This document shows positions 24,707-35,746 of a stretch of DNA of 64,000 bases, piece by piece. Every line of letters starts with the position of its first letter. Position 1 is the first letter of the stretch. A program made the translations under genes and the position numbers. This DNA is from Microbacteriaceae bacterium (GTDB lineage: Bacteria; Actinomycetota; Actinomycetes; Actinomycetales; Microbacteriaceae): positions 1-64,000 of the forward strand of contig WQZN01000012.1 in NCBI GenBank assembly GCA_009780695.1, written 5' to 3'. The notes under the pieces are model-generated. The model was not told the origin of the DNA. It worked only from the letters and a program-made list of their open reading frames with translations, and searched no databases.

Positions 24707-26103
24707 CTACTCGACCGCGAGCGCGGCGACGGGCGAGATGCGGGTTGCCCGGCGCGACGGCGAGACCGCGGCGACGAGCGTGAGCACGGCGGCCGCGACC
24801 ACGACGACGAGCACGATCGGCCAGGGGATCTGCGGCGCGACGAGACCGGGGTGCCCGTGCACGCCGCCGAGCATCGACTGCGCGCCGATCCAGCCGTAGA
24901 CGAAGCCGAGCACGAGGCCGACCACGGTCGCCGTGGCCGTCAGCGCCGCCGCCTCGGCGAAGATCATCGACCGCAGCTGCCGGCGGGTGAACCCGAGCGC
25001 GCGCATGAGCCCGAGCTCGCGGGTGCGCTGCATCACACTGAGGCTCAGGGTGTTCACGAGCCCGACCGCGGCGATGAGGGCACTGAAGCCGATCAGGATG
25101 CTGAAGACCGTGACGATGCCGCTGATGATCGGGCCGAGGCCGTTGTACTGCTGCGGGTCGTTGCGGGCGCCGATCGCGAGCATGTCCTGGAAGGTCTGCA
25201 TCGTGACCGAGAACGTCGTGACGAGCGTCACGCCGATGACCAGGCCGACCGTCATCCGGCTCGACCGCTCGGGGTAGCGCAGGGCGTTCTCGGCGGCGAG
25301 CCTCGCCGGCGTGCCGGTGCCGACCAGGCGCCCGACGACGCGCAGCACGGGCGGGATGACGCGATCGGCGGCGAAGACGATGCCGCTGAACGAGAGCAGG
25401 CCGCCGATCAGCCCGAGCAGCACGGCGGGCGGGAACCTCAGGCCGAGCACCACCCCGGCCGCCAGGAACACGACGCCGACGATGACGAGCACGAGGGCGA
25501 GCCGGTGGCGGCGCCGGTGCACGGCGATGTCCGGGATGCTGCGCTCGGTGCTGTTGCCGAGCGCCTCGACGGGGCGCACGTCGAGCACGCGGCGCGAGCC
25601 GACCCAGGCCGCGAGCCAGGTCGTCATCGCGACCGCGACCACCGGCAGCAGGATCGTCGGGGTCGCGTACGAGTAGACGAACGGGCGGAAGATGCGGGAT
25701 GCCACCGCCAGGTGCCCCACGAGGGCGGCGACGCCCGTGCCGATGACCGCGCCGACGACGGCGCCGATGACCCCGACGAGCAGCCCCTCGCGGGCGATCC
25801 GGCCGCGCTCGGCGCGGGCCGACGAGCCGATGAGGCGCAGCAGCGCGATCTGCCGGGTGCGGCCCGCGACCACGGTCGCGACGGTGTTGGAGGTGACGAC
25901 CCCGCTGACATACAGCGAGAGCACGATGAACGAGATCGCGGCGAGGCCGAGCAGCAGGGGCACCGTGTGCACGCTCGCGCCGGCCACCGGGTCGGCGCGC
26001 ACGGCGGCGGAGATGATGCCGTCGAACTGCACGAGCGCGACTCCGAAGGTGCCGGCGATGACCGCGACGATCAGCGTCGGGATCTGGCCGCGCAGGCTCG
26101 GCT

Positions 26104-26107
<4 letters not shown>
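24707..26107 (-). CDS. FtsX/MacB-type ABC transporter permease
   Basis: Membrane protein of 466 residues with two FtsX domains. Each has a four-segment layout with a conserved tail (RTRQIALLRLIGSSARAERGRI; QRTRELGLMRALGFTRRQLRSMIFAEA). Such type VII ABC systems usually act on the membrane or extracellular side (peptide efflux, lipoprotein release, antibiotic sensing) instead of importing nutrients. Its ATG overlaps the ATPase stop (ATGA). There is no two-component system alongside, so its trigger is unknown. Confidence 0.92.
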
Positions 26108-26865
<758 letters not shown>

Positions 26866-26872
26866 GCAGCCG

Positions 26873-26878
26873 AAGTTA
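26873..26878 (-). promoter_or_regulatory. -10 box of a leaderless promoter (TAACTT)
   Basis: TAACTT on the minus strand, exactly seven bases before the ATPase start codon. Confidence 0.55.
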
Positions 26879-27016
26879 GGGAGCCGCCCCCAAGAAACCG
26901 CCGAGAACGCGGAATCGAATCGATCCGACACGCGCATCGGCGCGGTACCGCGGCGAGCCGTCGTCGATGTGATCGACTCTTCAGGAACGACGAATCAACG
27001 CAAAGGGGCGCACAGC

Positions 27017-28063
27017 GTGAGCATCAAGGTCATCCATGTCGGTCTCGGAGGGTGGGGCGGCAACTGGGCCCGCCAGGCCATCCCGCCGGTGCGCGAAGTG
27101 GAGGTCGCGGCGATCGTCGACCCGCATGAGCCGACCCTGCGCGCCGTGCAGGCGGACATCGGCATCCCGGCCGAGCGCGCCTTCGCGTCGCTCACGGCGG
27201 CCCTCGCCGCGGTGCAGGCGGACGCCGTCGTGATCACGGCACCCGCGGTGGTGCACATCCCGCTCGCCATCGAGGCGCTCGAGGCCGGCAAGCACGTGCT
27301 CGTCGAGAAGCCGTTCGCCAACACGGCGGCCGAGGCGCTCACCGCCGTGCAGCGCGCCGAGGAGCTCGGCCTGATCCTGCAGGTGAGCCAGAACTACCGC
27401 AGCTATCCGGCGCCGAAGGTCGTGCGCGACCTGCTCGAGCGTGGCGAGCTCGGCGAGCTGGCCGCGATCAACATCGACTTCCGGCAATGGGACAACGACC
27501 TGCCGAAGGAGACGCACCGGCACTACGCGTTCCCGCACCCCATGATCAACGACATGGCGATCCACCACTTCGACCTGCTGCGCATGGTCACCGGGCAGGA
27601 GGCCGTGCGGGTGTACGCCAAGGCGTCGTACCCGTCGTTCAGCAAGTACGGCGAGGAGGCGCAGGCCGCGATGACCATCGAGATGGCGAACGGCCTGGTG
27701 GTCAGCTACCGCGGCAGCTGGCTGAGCCGCGGGAAGCCGACCGCGTGGGCGGGCGAGTGGAGCATCCAGGGCGAGGACGGCGAGATCTTCTTCACGAGCC
27801 GCGGCAGCAAGGGGCCCGTCGAGGACGCCTCGGGCGACCTCGTCACGATCCTGCGGTCGGGGAAGAAGCGCCCCGAGACGCTGCCGCTGCCGGAAGCGGA
27901 GCTCTACGACCGCTCCGCCGGGCTGCAGGTCTTCGCCCGCGCGATCGCCGGCGGCCCCGCGCCCGAGACGCTCGGCCGCTCGAACCTCGGCAGCCTCGCG
28001 CTGATGGAGGCGGCCGCCCGCTCGGCGGCGTCGGGCCGCGTCGAGGAGGTGGTCCTGCCGTGA
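27017..28063 (+). CDS. Gfo/Idh/MocA-family NAD(P)-dependent oxidoreductase
   Basis: Sugar or cyclitol dehydrogenase of 348 residues. The Rossmann motif [11 protein letters not shown] is near the N-terminus, the catalytic lysine lies in [10 protein letters not shown], and [11 protein letters not shown] carries the second conserved motif. The GTG at 27017 is preceded by AAAGGGG; the frame open upstream to 26852 lacks a start signal. It is coupled by a GTGA overlap to a ThuA-like gene, a frequent pair in sugar and disaccharide oxidation clusters. The substrate cannot be named. Confidence 0.92.
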   Translation: MSIKVIHVGLGGWGGNWARQAIPPVREVEVAAIVDPHEPTLRAVQADIGIPAERAFASLTAALAAVQADAVVITAPAVVHIPLAIEALEAGKHVLVEKPFANTAAEALTAVQRAEELGLILQVSQNYRSYPAPKVVRDLLERGELGELAAINIDFRQWDNDLPKETHRHYAFPHPMINDMAIHHFDLLRMVTGQEAVRVYAKASYPSFSKYGEEAQAAMTIEMANGLVVSYRGSWLSRGKPTAWAGEWSIQGEDGEIFFTSRGSKGPVEDASGDLVTILRSGKKRPETLPLPEAELYDRSAGLQVFARAIAGGPAPETLGRSNLGSLALMEAAARSAASGRVEEVVLP

Positions 28064-28824
28064 CCTCCCAGGCCGCTGACACGCCCATCCGCGTCCTCGT
28101 CTGGGGCGAGAACCTGCACGAGACGAGCGGCGACCCGGTCGTGCTCGGGCACTACCCCGACGGCATGCACACCGTGATCGCGGATGCCCTGCGCCGGCAC
28201 CTCGGCGACCAGGCCGTCGTGGCGACGGCGACCCTGCAGGACCCGGAGCACGGGCTGACCGACGAGGTCCTCGCCGAGACGGACGTGCTGCTGTGGTGGG
28301 GGCACATGGGCCACGACCAGGTCACCGACGAGGTGGTCGAGCGCGTGCATGCGCGCGTGCACTCCGGCATGGGCATCCTCGTGCTGCACTCGGGGCACTA
28401 CTCGAAGATCTTCAAGCGGCTCATGGGCACCACCTGCTCGCTCAAGTGGCGCAACGACGGCGAGCGCGAGCTCGTCTGGACGGTCGCACCGTCGCACCCG
28501 ATCGCCGAGGGGGTGCCGCAGCCGATCGTGATCCCGCAGCAGGAGATGTACGGCGAGTACTTCGACATCCCGACCCCCGAGGCGACCGTCTTCATCTCGT
28601 CCTTCGCGGGCGGCGAGGTGTTCCGCTCGGGCGTGACCTACACGCGCGGGCTCGGCCGGGTGTTCTACTTCTCGCCGGGCGACCAGGAGTTCCCCGTCTA
28701 CCATCACCCCGACGTGCAGCGCGTGCTCGCGAACGGCGTGCGCTGGGCGAGGCCGCAGGGCGCGCAGTACGAGCTCACGGCCGACTACCACGCGCGGGAG
28801 TGGTTCGCGCCGGCCGCCGACTGA
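28060..28824 (+). CDS. ThuA-like (trehalose utilisation) protein
   Basis: Protein of 254 residues with the class I glutamine-amidotransferase-like fold of ThuA. Motifs are [39 protein letters not shown] and [15 protein letters not shown]. ThuA works with ThuB, an Idh/MocA dehydrogenase, in oxidising trehalose and related disaccharides to 3-keto forms in rhizobia. The coupled dehydrogenase here fits that pairing, but the sugar is unknown. Start GTG 28060 overlaps the preceding stop, with GGAGG nine bases upstream. Confidence 0.88.
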   Translation: MTSQAADTPIRVLVWGENLHETSGDPVVLGHYPDGMHTVIADALRRHLGDQAVVATATLQDPEHGLTDEVLAETDVLLWWGHMGHDQVTDEVVERVHARVHSGMGILVLHSGHYSKIFKRLMGTTCSLKWRNDGERELVWTVAPSHPIAEGVPQPIVIPQQEMYGEYFDIPTPEATVFISSFAGGEVFRSGVTYTRGLGRVFYFSPGDQEFPVYHHPDVQRVLANGVRWARPQGAQYELTADYHAREWFAPAAD

Positions 28825-28921
28825 TCGCATGCGGGCGCCCGCACGGGGCCGCTCGACGTGCAGTGTGACGCAGCATGTCGCGCGGGCGGGCGCTCGCCGG
28901 GTTCGCTCGGGCGGAACCGGT

Positions 28922-28927
28922 TACTGT
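28922..28927 (+). promoter_or_regulatory. -10 box of a leaderless promoter (TACTGT)
   Basis: TACTGT followed by seven bases and the ATG of the cytochrome b-like gene. Confidence 0.5.
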
Positions 28928-28934
28928 CGAGCCG

Positions 28935-29891
28935 ATGCTCGAACACGCCCCGCAGCCCGCGACATCCTCGACCAGCGAGACCGCCGCGCCCGACCGCACG
29001 ACGCGCGGGCCGCTCTCGCGGCGCGTCACGCTCGTGCTCGGCGTCGTCGCCGCGGCCGTGGTCGTCGCCCTGGCGATCGTGCTCGCGCGCGTGTTCCTCT
29101 TCCACACCGCGGCGGGCGCGTCGTTCCTGAAGGCGTTCCCGGGCCAGTCCGAGCTGCCCGCGTGGGCGCCCGTCGGCCAGCCGCTGTGGGCCCAGTGGCA
29201 GCACTGGCTCAACGCCTTCTTCATGGTGCTGGTGATCAAGACCGGTTGGACGATCCGCCGCAACCCGCGCCCGAGCGGGTCCTGGCTCGCGAGGAACAGC
29301 CGCCGCCGCATCACGCTCGAGCAGTTCATCCACCTGCTGCTCGACGTCTTCTGGCTGGCGAACGGCGTGATCTTCTGGGTGCTGCTGTTCGCGACCCGCC
29401 AGTGGGTGCGCGTCGTTCCCGTGCACTGGGATGTCTTCCCCAACGCCCTCTCGGCGGCGCTGCAGTACGCGAGCCTCAACTGGCCGACCGAGGACGGCTG
29501 GGCGAACTACAACGCGCTGCAGCTGCTGGCCTACTTCGTGACGATCTTCATCGCGGCCCCGCTCGCGGCCGTCACGGGCTACCGCATGAGCCCGCTGTGG
29601 CCGAAGAAGAACCAGCGCCTCTCGCGCCTGTTCCCGAACGACCTCGCGCGCCGGCTGCACTACCCCGTGATGCTGTATTTCGTCGTGTTCGTCGTCGTGC
29701 ACGTCACCCTGGTGCTCGCGACGGGTGCGCTGCGCAACCTCAACCACATGTTCTGGGGCTCGGACAGCACGGGCAGCTGGGCCGGCTTCTGGATGTTCGT
29801 GCTCGGCATCGCGGCGATCGTCGCCGCCGTCATCGCACTGCGGCCGTCGGTCGTGCGCTGGCTCGGCTCGCTGCTCGGCAAGGTCGGTTGA
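28935..29891 (+). CDS. Cytochrome b561/b6-like membrane protein
   Basis: Membrane protein of 318 residues with about five segments. Its spaced histidines could bind two haems (WQHWLNAFFM, LEQFIHLLLDVF, RRLHYPVMLYFVVFVVVHVTLV). The pattern resembles cytochrome b subunits of thiosulfate reductase, formate dehydrogenase or b561-type proteins. No molybdoenzyme or iron-sulfur partner lies nearby, so its electron partner is unknown. The ATG at 28935 follows a leaderless promoter; an open frame from 28875 is not favoured. Confidence 0.75.
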   Translation: MLEHAPQPATSSTSETAAPDRTTRGPLSRRVTLVLGVVAAAVVVALAIVLARVFLFHTAAGASFLKAFPGQSELPAWAPVGQPLWAQWQHWLNAFFMVLVIKTGWTIRRNPRPSGSWLARNSRRRITLEQFIHLLLDVFWLANGVIFWVLLFATRQWVRVVPVHWDVFPNALSAALQYASLNWPTEDGWANYNALQLLAYFVTIFIAAPLAAVTGYRMSPLWPKKNQRLSRLFPNDLARRLHYPVMLYFVVFVVVHVTLVLATGALRNLNHMFWGSDSTGSWAGFWMFVLGIAAIVAAVIALRPSVVRWLGSLLGKVG

Positions 29892-29904
29892 GCGGGGCTC
29901 CCGC

Positions 29905-31341
29905 TCACTCGGCGTTCGAGGCGTGCGGCTCGTGCGCCTCGAGGAACTCGTAGACCGCGACGCGGTCGACGCCCGTGAAGGTGCCCGACGGCATCGCCGC
30001 GAGCAGTGACGAGTTGAGGCGCGCGCTCGGCCACGCGTTCTCGCTCCACTTGGTCGCGAGCTCGGCCTCGGGCGTGCGGCAGCAGGTCGGGTCCGGGCAC
30101 GTCGAGGTGAGGCGCACCGCGGTGTCGCGGCCGCGGAACCACTTCGAGTGTGCGAACTTCGTGCCCACCGAGAGCGAGAAGTCGCCCGTGCCCGAGGACT
30201 CGATCTTCGACGTGCACCAGTAGGTGCCGACCGGCTTGTCGGTGTACTGGTGGTACGGCGACAGCCGGTCGTCGAGCTCGAAGACCTGGCGCGCGCTCCA
30301 GAACCGGCACACCACCTGGCCCTCGACCGAGCCCAGGGCATCCGTCGGGAACTGCACGTCGTCGTTCTCGTAGGCCTTCGAGATCGCGCCCGACGAGTGC
30401 ACCTTGAGGAAGTGCACCGGGATGCCGAGGTGCTGGGTCGCGAGGTTGGTGAAGCGGTGCGCGGCCGTCTCGTAGGAGACGGCGAAGGCGTCCCGCAGGT
30501 CCTCGACCGACAGCTCGCGCGCCCGCTTGGCGCCCTCGAGGAAGTCGACCGCGCTCGCCTCGGGCACGAGCAGCGCGCCCGCGAGGTAGTTCGTCTCGAC
30601 GCGCTGGCGCAGCAGCTCGCCGTAGTCCTGCGGCTCGGGCCGCCCGAGCACGTGCGTCGCGATGGCCTGCAGCAGCGCCGTGCGCGGGTCGGTGCCCGTC
30701 TGGTGCACGGGCAGGTAGATGCGGCCCGACTTGCGGTCGGTCACGCTGCGCGTCGTGTTCGGCAGGTCGTGCACGTAGTGCAGCGTGAAGCCGAGGTGCG
30801 CGGCGAGCTCGGCGGATGCCCGTTGCGACAGCGGGCCGCCGCGGTGGCCGATCGCCGCCAGCAGCTCGCGCGCCGCGGCCTCGAGCTCGGGGTAGTAGTT
30901 GTTCTTCGCCCGCTGCTCGGCCCGCAGCTCGGTGTTCGCCCGGCGTGCCTCCTCGGGCGTCGCCGCCCGCTCGGTGTGCAGCCGCTCGAGCTCGCCCGTG
31001 AGCGCGAGGATCGTCTCGATCGCCTCGTCGGACAGCGACTTGCGCAGCGGCACGCGGCCGAGGCCGAGGGAGGCGAAGACGGTGCCGCGCTGCGCCCGCT
31101 CGAGCGCGATCTCGAGGCCGGCGCGCTTCGTCGGCGGCTCGCTCGAGAGCAGCGCGTCGACGTCGACGCCGAGCGCGGAGGCGAGCTTCTCGACCTCGCT
31201 GAGCTTGAGCTCGCGGCGGCCGTTCTCGATGACCGAGAGCTGGCTCGGCGCACGGTCGATGGCGGCGGCGAGCGACTCGAGCGTGAGGCCGCGCTCGCCG
31301 CGGAGCTGGCGGATGCGGCGGCCGATGATCAGCGGATCCAT
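29905..31341 (-). CDS. ramB: RamB/ScfR-type regulator of acetate metabolism
   Basis: Regulator of 478 residues. It has an N-terminal XRE-type helix-turn-helix ([20 protein letters not shown]), a middle region related to ImmA/IrrE proteins ([15 protein letters not shown] and [17 protein letters not shown]) and a C-terminal domain with clustered cysteines (TCPDPTCC). In Corynebacterium, RamB controls isocitrate lyase, malate synthase and other acetate genes. Here it is divergent from aceA, across a gap with a palindrome TTCTGC-TGC-GCAGAA, which supports the same role. A paralogue is encoded at 38487. Confidence 0.9.
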   Translation of the reverse strand: MDPLIIGRRIRQLRGERGLTLESLAAAIDRAPSQLSVIENGRRELKLSEVEKLASALGVDVDALLSSEPPTKRAGLEIALERAQRGTVFASLGLGRVPLRKSLSDEAIETILALTGELERLHTERAATPEEARRANTELRAEQRAKNNYYPELEAAARELLAAIGHRGGPLSQRASAELAAHLGFTLHYVHDLPNTTRSVTDRKSGRIYLPVHQTGTDPRTALLQAIATHVLGRPEPQDYGELLRQRVETNYLAGALLVPEASAVDFLEGAKRARELSVEDLRDAFAVSYETAAHRFTNLATQHLGIPVHFLKVHSSGAISKAYENDDVQFPTDALGSVEGQVVCRFWSARQVFELDDRLSPYHQYTDKPVGTYWCTSKIESSGTGDFSLSVGTKFAHSKWFRGRDTAVRLTSTCPDPTCCRTPEAELATKWSENAWPSARLNSSLLAAMPSGTFTGVDRVAVYEFLEAHEPHASNAE

Positions 31342-31378
31342 CTCTTCATGATGACGGGAGGCGGGGCATCCTGAACCC

Positions 31379-31411
31379 TTCTGCTGCGCAGAAAAAGCGC
31401 GATATTTCTGC
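31379..31411. promoter_or_regulatory. RamB operator candidate (ramB-aceA gap)
   Basis: Inverted repeat TTCTGC-TGC-GCAGAA (31379-31393) followed by a third TTCTGC half-site (31406-31411). The same half-site occurs in the pckG-RamB2 gap. Confidence 0.45.
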
Positions 31412-31487
31412 GTGCGGATGTCTGCACACGCCGGTTTCCGGGGCTGATGCTCGTCTCAGGCCACCCGCAATCGTCGAAGGAGACGAC

Positions 31488-32798
31488 ATGTTCAACACCA
31501 CTCGCCCCGGCGACCAGACCCAGACCGCAGCAGAGCTCGAGACCGAGTGGGCCGCGGACCCGCGCTGGTCGAACACGACCCGCGACTACACCGCCGCCGA
31601 CGTGATCTCGCTGCGCGGCCCCGTCCGCGAGGAGCACACGCTCGCCCGCCGCGGCGCCGAGCGCCTGCGCGAGCTGATCGCGGCGAGCGGCGAGGACCCC
31701 TCGTACTGGGTCGCGGCCCTCGGCGCCCTCACCGGAAACCAGGCCGTGCAACAGGTCAAGGCCGGCCTCGACGCCATCTACCTCTCGGGCTGGCAGGTCG
31801 CGGCCGATGCCAACCTCTCCGGCCAGACCTACCCCGACCAGAGCCTGTACCCCGCCAACTCGGTGCCGGCCGTCGTGCGCCGCATCAACAACGCGCTGCT
31901 GCGCACGGGCCAGATCGAGTTCGCCGAACGCGGCGAGGCGGCCCGCGAGTGGAACGTGCCGATCGTGGCGGATGCCGAAGCCGGCTTCGGCGGCCCGCTC
32001 AACGCCTACGAGCTCATGCACGGCATGATCCAGGCGGGCGCCGCGGGCGTGCACTGGGAGGACCAGCTCGCGAGCGAGAAGAAGTGCGGCCACATGGGCG
32101 GCAAGGTGCTCGTCCCGACCTCGCAGCACATCCGCACGCTCAACGCGGCGCGGCTCGCGGCGGACGTCGCCGACGTGCCGACCGTGATCATCGCCCGCAC
32201 GGATGCCCTCGCCGCGACCCTGCTGACGAGCGACGTCGACGAGCGCGACCGGCCGTTCCTGACCGGCGAGCGCACGGCCGAGGGCTTCTACGAGGTCGAG
32301 AACGGCATCCGCCCGGTCATCGGCCGCGGCCTCGCATACGCGCCCTACGCCGACCTGCTCTGGGTCGAGTCGAGCAAGCCCGACCTCGAGCTCGCGCGCA
32401 CCTTCGCCGAGGCGATCCACGACATCTACCCCGACCAGCAGCTCGCGTACAACTGCTCGCCGAGCTTCAACTGGCGGCAGCACCTCGACGACGACCAGAT
32501 CGCGTCGTTCCAGCGCGAGCTGTCGGCCATGGGCTACGCCTTCCAGTTCATCACGCTGGCCGGCTTCCACGCCCTGAACCACTCGATGTTCGACCTGGCC
32601 CACGGCTACAAGGACCGCCAGATGTCGGCCTACGTCGAGCTGCAGGAGGCGGAGTTCGCCTCCGAAGCGCGCGGCTACACCGCGACCAAGCACCAGGCCG
32701 AAGTCGGCACCGGCTACTTCGACCGCGTCGCGACCGCCCTCAACCCGGGCGCGTCGACCCTCGCTCTCGTCGGCTCCACCGAGTCCGAGCAGTTCTAG
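31488..32798 (+). CDS. aceA: Isocitrate lyase
   Basis: Glyoxylate-shunt enzyme of 436 residues splitting isocitrate into glyoxylate and succinate. The catalytic signature KKCGHMGGK is complete, with active Cys200. Substrate and magnesium regions include [19 protein letters not shown] and [19 protein letters not shown] precedes the ATG. It is divergent from ramB and followed after 50 bases by aceB, a minimal glyoxylate-shunt operon. Confidence 0.98.
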   Translation: MFNTTRPGDQTQTAAELETEWAADPRWSNTTRDYTAADVISLRGPVREEHTLARRGAERLRELIAASGEDPSYWVAALGALTGNQAVQQVKAGLDAIYLSGWQVAADANLSGQTYPDQSLYPANSVPAVVRRINNALLRTGQIEFAERGEAAREWNVPIVADAEAGFGGPLNAYELMHGMIQAGAAGVHWEDQLASEKKCGHMGGKVLVPTSQHIRTLNAARLAADVADVPTVIIARTDALAATLLTSDVDERDRPFLTGERTAEGFYEVENGIRPVIGRGLAYAPYADLLWVESSKPDLELARTFAEAIHDIYPDQQLAYNCSPSFNWRQHLDDDQIASFQRELSAMGYAFQFITLAGFHALNHSMFDLAHGYKDRQMSAYVELQEAEFASEARGYTATKHQAEVGTGYFDRVATALNPGASTLALVGSTESEQF

Positions 32799-32848
32799 CG
32801 CGACATCTGCCGCGCACCACCGCACTTCACCTCAGCACGGAGCACATC

Positions 32849-34486
32849 ATGCGAATCAAGAGCATCGAATTCATCGGCGACGAGGCCGAGCGGCAGGACG
32901 AGATCCTGACGCCGGAAGCTGTCGCCTTCCTCACCGGCCTGCACAACGTCTTCGCGGGCCGCCGGTCCGAGCGCGTGCGCGAGCGTCGCATCCGCGTCGA
33001 GGACATCGGCCGCGGCAAGGGCCTCGGCTTCCCGGCCGAGACGCACCGCCTGCGCGAGGACCCGGACTGGCGCGTCGCCGGCGCGGGGCCCGGCCTCGAA
33101 GACCGCCGCGTCGAGATCACGGGGCCGGCCTCCGACCGCAAGATGACCGTCAACGCCCTGAACTCGGGTGCGCAGGTCTGGCTGGCGGATGCCGAGGACG
33201 CCTCGTCGCCGACCTGGCAGAACGTCATCGCCGTGCAGACCAACCTCTACGACGCAATCCGCCGCCAGGTCGACTTCACGAGCGCCGAGGGCAAGGAGTA
33301 CCGGCTCGGTGAGCGCACCCCGACGATCGTGTTCCGGCCGCGCGGCTGGCACCTCAAGGAGAACCACCTGCGCTACGTCGGCTCGTCGGGCATCGCCGCG
33401 CCGGCATCCGCCTCGCTCGTCGACTTCGGCCTCTACGTCTTCCACAACGCGCACGAGCTGATCGCGCGCGGCGCGGGGCCGTACTTCTACCTGCCGAAGC
33501 TCGAGAACCGCTTCGAGGCGCAGCTGTGGAACGACGTCTTCACCTTCACCGAGAACGCGCTCGGGCTCGACCACGGCACGATCCGCGCGACCGTGCTGAT
33601 CGAGACGATCACCGCCGCGATGGAGATGGAGGAGATCCTCTACGAGCTGCGCGAGCACTGCGCGGGCCTCAACGCCGGCCGCTGGGACTACATCTTCAGC
33701 GTCATCAAGAACTTCCGCGAGCGCGGGCCGGCCTTCGTCCTGCCCGACCGCGCGCAGGTCACGATGACGGTGCCGTTCATGCGGGCGTACACCGAGCTGC
33801 TCGTCTCGACCTGCCACAAGCGGGGGGCATATGCCATCGGCGGCATGAGCGCGTTCATCCCCAACCGGCGCGACGCCGAGGCGAACGCGCGGGCCCTCGA
33901 GCAGGTCTCGGCCGACAAGGGGCGCGAGGCGGATGACGGCTTCGACGGCTCGTGGGTCGCGCACCCCGACCTGGTTCCGGTCGCGCGCGCCCAGTTCGAC
34001 CGGGTGCTCTCAGGCCGACCCAACCAGCTCGACCGGCTGCGCACCGACGTGCGCGTCGAGGCGGACCAGCTGCTCGACCTGTGCATCCCCGGTGCCACGA
34101 TCACCGACGCCGGCGTCCGCCTCAACGTCTCGGTCGGCCTGCGCTACATCGAGAGCTGGCTGCGCGGGAACGGCGCCGCAGCGATCGACGGGCTCATGGA
34201 GGATGCGGCCACGGCCGAGATCAGCCGCTCGCAGCTGTGGCAGTGGGTGCGGGCCGGGGCGACGACGGCCGAGGGCACGCCGATCACGGCGCAGCTCGTC
34301 GAGGACATCCTCGCCGACGTCCTCGCCGAGCTGCCCGCGTTCGACGGCCATCGCTACGACGACGCGGCACGCGTGTTCCTCGAGGTCGCGCTCGACCCCG
34401 ACTTCCAGCCGTTCCTGACCACGGGGGCGTACCTGGACTACCTGGTCGAGGACACCAAGCCGCGGCGGCTGCTCGCGAGCGCCTGA
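32849..34486 (+). CDS. aceB: Malate synthase A
   Basis: Enzyme of 545 residues condensing glyoxylate with acetyl-CoA to malate. It is of the shorter A isoform, not the roughly 730-residue G form usual in Corynebacterium and Mycobacterium. Conserved regions include WLADAEDASSPTW, FRPRGWHLKENH, ATVLIETITAAMEMEEILYEL, GRWDYIFS and the late CHKRGAYAIGGMSAFIP. GGAG lies seven bases before the ATG at 32849. It follows aceA in the same operon. Confidence 0.97.
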   Translation: MRIKSIEFIGDEAERQDEILTPEAVAFLTGLHNVFAGRRSERVRERRIRVEDIGRGKGLGFPAETHRLREDPDWRVAGAGPGLEDRRVEITGPASDRKMTVNALNSGAQVWLADAEDASSPTWQNVIAVQTNLYDAIRRQVDFTSAEGKEYRLGERTPTIVFRPRGWHLKENHLRYVGSSGIAAPASASLVDFGLYVFHNAHELIARGAGPYFYLPKLENRFEAQLWNDVFTFTENALGLDHGTIRATVLIETITAAMEMEEILYELREHCAGLNAGRWDYIFSVIKNFRERGPAFVLPDRAQVTMTVPFMRAYTELLVSTCHKRGAYAIGGMSAFIPNRRDAEANARALEQVSADKGREADDGFDGSWVAHPDLVPVARAQFDRVLSGRPNQLDRLRTDVRVEADQLLDLCIPGATITDAGVRLNVSVGLRYIESWLRGNGAAAIDGLMEDAATAEISRSQLWQWVRAGATTAEGTPITAQLVEDILADVLAELPAFDGHRYDDAARVFLEVALDPDFQPFLTTGAYLDYLVEDTKPRRLLASA

Positions 34487-34492
34487 GGCGGT

Positions 34493-34563
34493 GCGCGTGG
34501 CTCGCGGGCGTGCCCGGGTTCGGAGGCATTGCTCTGCGAACCCGGATGCCGCGAGCCACGCGC
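34493..34563. terminator. Long nested hairpin after aceB
   Basis: A perfect 15-base-pair outer stem (34493-34507 with 34549-34563) encloses a perfect nine-base-pair inner stem (34514-34522 with 34537-34545) and a 14-base loop. There is no T-tract. It is probably the aceAB terminator, although its size is unusual. Confidence 0.7.
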
Positions 34564-34586
34564 CGCTGTCGTTGATGTCGCCTCTG

Positions 34587-34592
34587 TAGCAT
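34587..34592 (+). promoter_or_regulatory. -10 box of a leaderless promoter (TAGCAT)
   Basis: TAGCAT and six cytosines precede the ATG of the small lipoprotein gene. Confidence 0.5.
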
Positions 34593-34598
34593 CCCCCC

Positions 34599-35102
34599 AT
34601 GCGATCCGGGGGATTTCGCAGCGCGGCTCTGACCGTGCTCGCGGCGATGATGCTCAGCGGTTGCGCGGCGATCGCACATGACTCGGCTGGCACCTCGAGT
34701 CGGTCGGCTGCGCCGCATGCATCCGCGTCGCCGTCCGGGTCTGCGACGCCGACGCCGAAGGCGCTGCACAACAACCAATGCGCCGCGTATTCCGCCGCGA
34801 TCTCTCTGACACCGGGCGAGGTCGCGACGATCATGGGGACGGCGAAGACCGGGCCGACGCCGGCGGTGCTGGCGGCTGTGGCAGATGAGGCCAAGAAAGT
34901 CCACGCCGCCGCGCAGAAGGTGACCGACCCGACCCTCGCCGCCCTCGCCCGCGCATACGATCGGGACGCGAGCGGCTACTCGACCGCACTCCACGATCTC
35001 GTCGCCGACCCGGGCAACGCAGCGCTCGATGCGAAGCAGGGGCGACTCGACATCCAGATGGCTCAGGATGTCGGCGCGATCACGCGCTATTGCGATTCTT
35101 AG
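34599..35102 (+). CDS. Small lipoprotein of unknown function
   Basis: Lipoprotein of 167 residues. The signal peptide ends in the lipobox LSGC (about residue 22), then comes a Ser/Thr/Ala-rich linker to about residue 52. The compact C-terminal domain has two cysteines (NNQCAAY and TRYCDS) likely to form a disulfide. No family is recognised. It is convergent with, and overlaps by four bases, the lipoprotein gene on the other strand. Confidence 0.75.
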   Translation: MRSGGFRSAALTVLAAMMLSGCAAIAHDSAGTSSRSAAPHASASPSGSATPTPKALHNNQCAAYSAAISLTPGEVATIMGTAKTGPTPAVLAAVADEAKKVHAAAQKVTDPTLAALARAYDRDASGYSTALHDLVADPGNAALDAKQGRLDIQMAQDVGAITRYCDS

Positions 35103-35746
35103 GACCTGCCGAGCAGGCCTTCGATGCCGGTGGTCGCAGTGGCGAGGGCATCCTTCGAGCCGCCGGTCACGCTGAAGGTCCACATGATCGTCCCCGTCCC
35201 GGCGACGTAGCCGGTGATGGTGGGATTTCCCGACCCGGACGTGGTCATGTGCCACGCGGTGGCGCTGTCCCACACGGGTGCAGCTCCCCCGGCCTTCTCC
35301 AGCCGGTAGCCGCCCTGGACTGCCGCCAGCGCGGTCGTGGGCTGTGCGGCGTCGGCGAGATCGGTCTTCGTGATCAGCACCGTGCTCGTCTGGCTCGAGT
35401 CGTAGAAGATGCAGGTCCCGCGGGCGCCTTGGGCGGCGTTGGTCAACGTCTGGCCCGCGATCGCGGTCTGCACCGGCTCGTCCACGACCTGCGTGACGGG
35501 GATGCCCGTTGCATTCGCGACATCTCGGACGGCTATGCCGAGCGTCGTGCACTCGGTGGCACCGCCGGCCGAACCGCTGGTACCCGCGATACGTGCGTTC
35601 CCAGCCGGAATCGCGGGCGTGGAACTCGCCGTGCGCGGCGCCCGTGTGGCGACTGCGTGCCCGGGGGAGGCTGAGCAGCCGACGAGCACGGCGCCGAGTG
35701 CGAGAGCGATCACGGGCCCAGCGACCCGCGTGCGCGCGGCGCTCAC
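35099..35746 (-). CDS. Putative lipoprotein coupled to a zinc-ribbon protein
   Basis: Lipoprotein of 215 residues with the signal segment VAGPVIALALGAVLVGC and a Ser/Ala/Pro-rich linker. The C-terminal domain is DUF3558-like in style (ECTTLGI, GTCIFYDSSQ, YRLEKAGGAAPVW), but I cannot assign a family firmly. The GTG at 35746 overlaps the stop of the zinc-ribbon gene (GTGA), with AAGG upstream. The two proteins are therefore made together, one at the outer membrane face and one in the cytoplasm. Confidence 0.7.
   Translation of the reverse strand: MSAARTRVAGPVIALALGAVLVGCSASPGHAVATRAPRTASSTPAIPAGNARIAGTSGSAGGATECTTLGIAVRDVANATGIPVTQVVDEPVQTAIAGQTLTNAAQGARGTCIFYDSSQTSTVLITKTDLADAAQPTTALAAVQGGYRLEKAGGAAPVWDSATAWHMTTSGSGNPTITGYVAGTGTIMWTFSVTGGSKDALATATTGIEGLLGRS

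Noticed and set aside
28785..30341. 518-codon minus-strand frame over the cytochrome b-like gene
   Set aside because: No recognisable domain; the plus-strand membrane protein and the minus-strand ramB gene explain the region.
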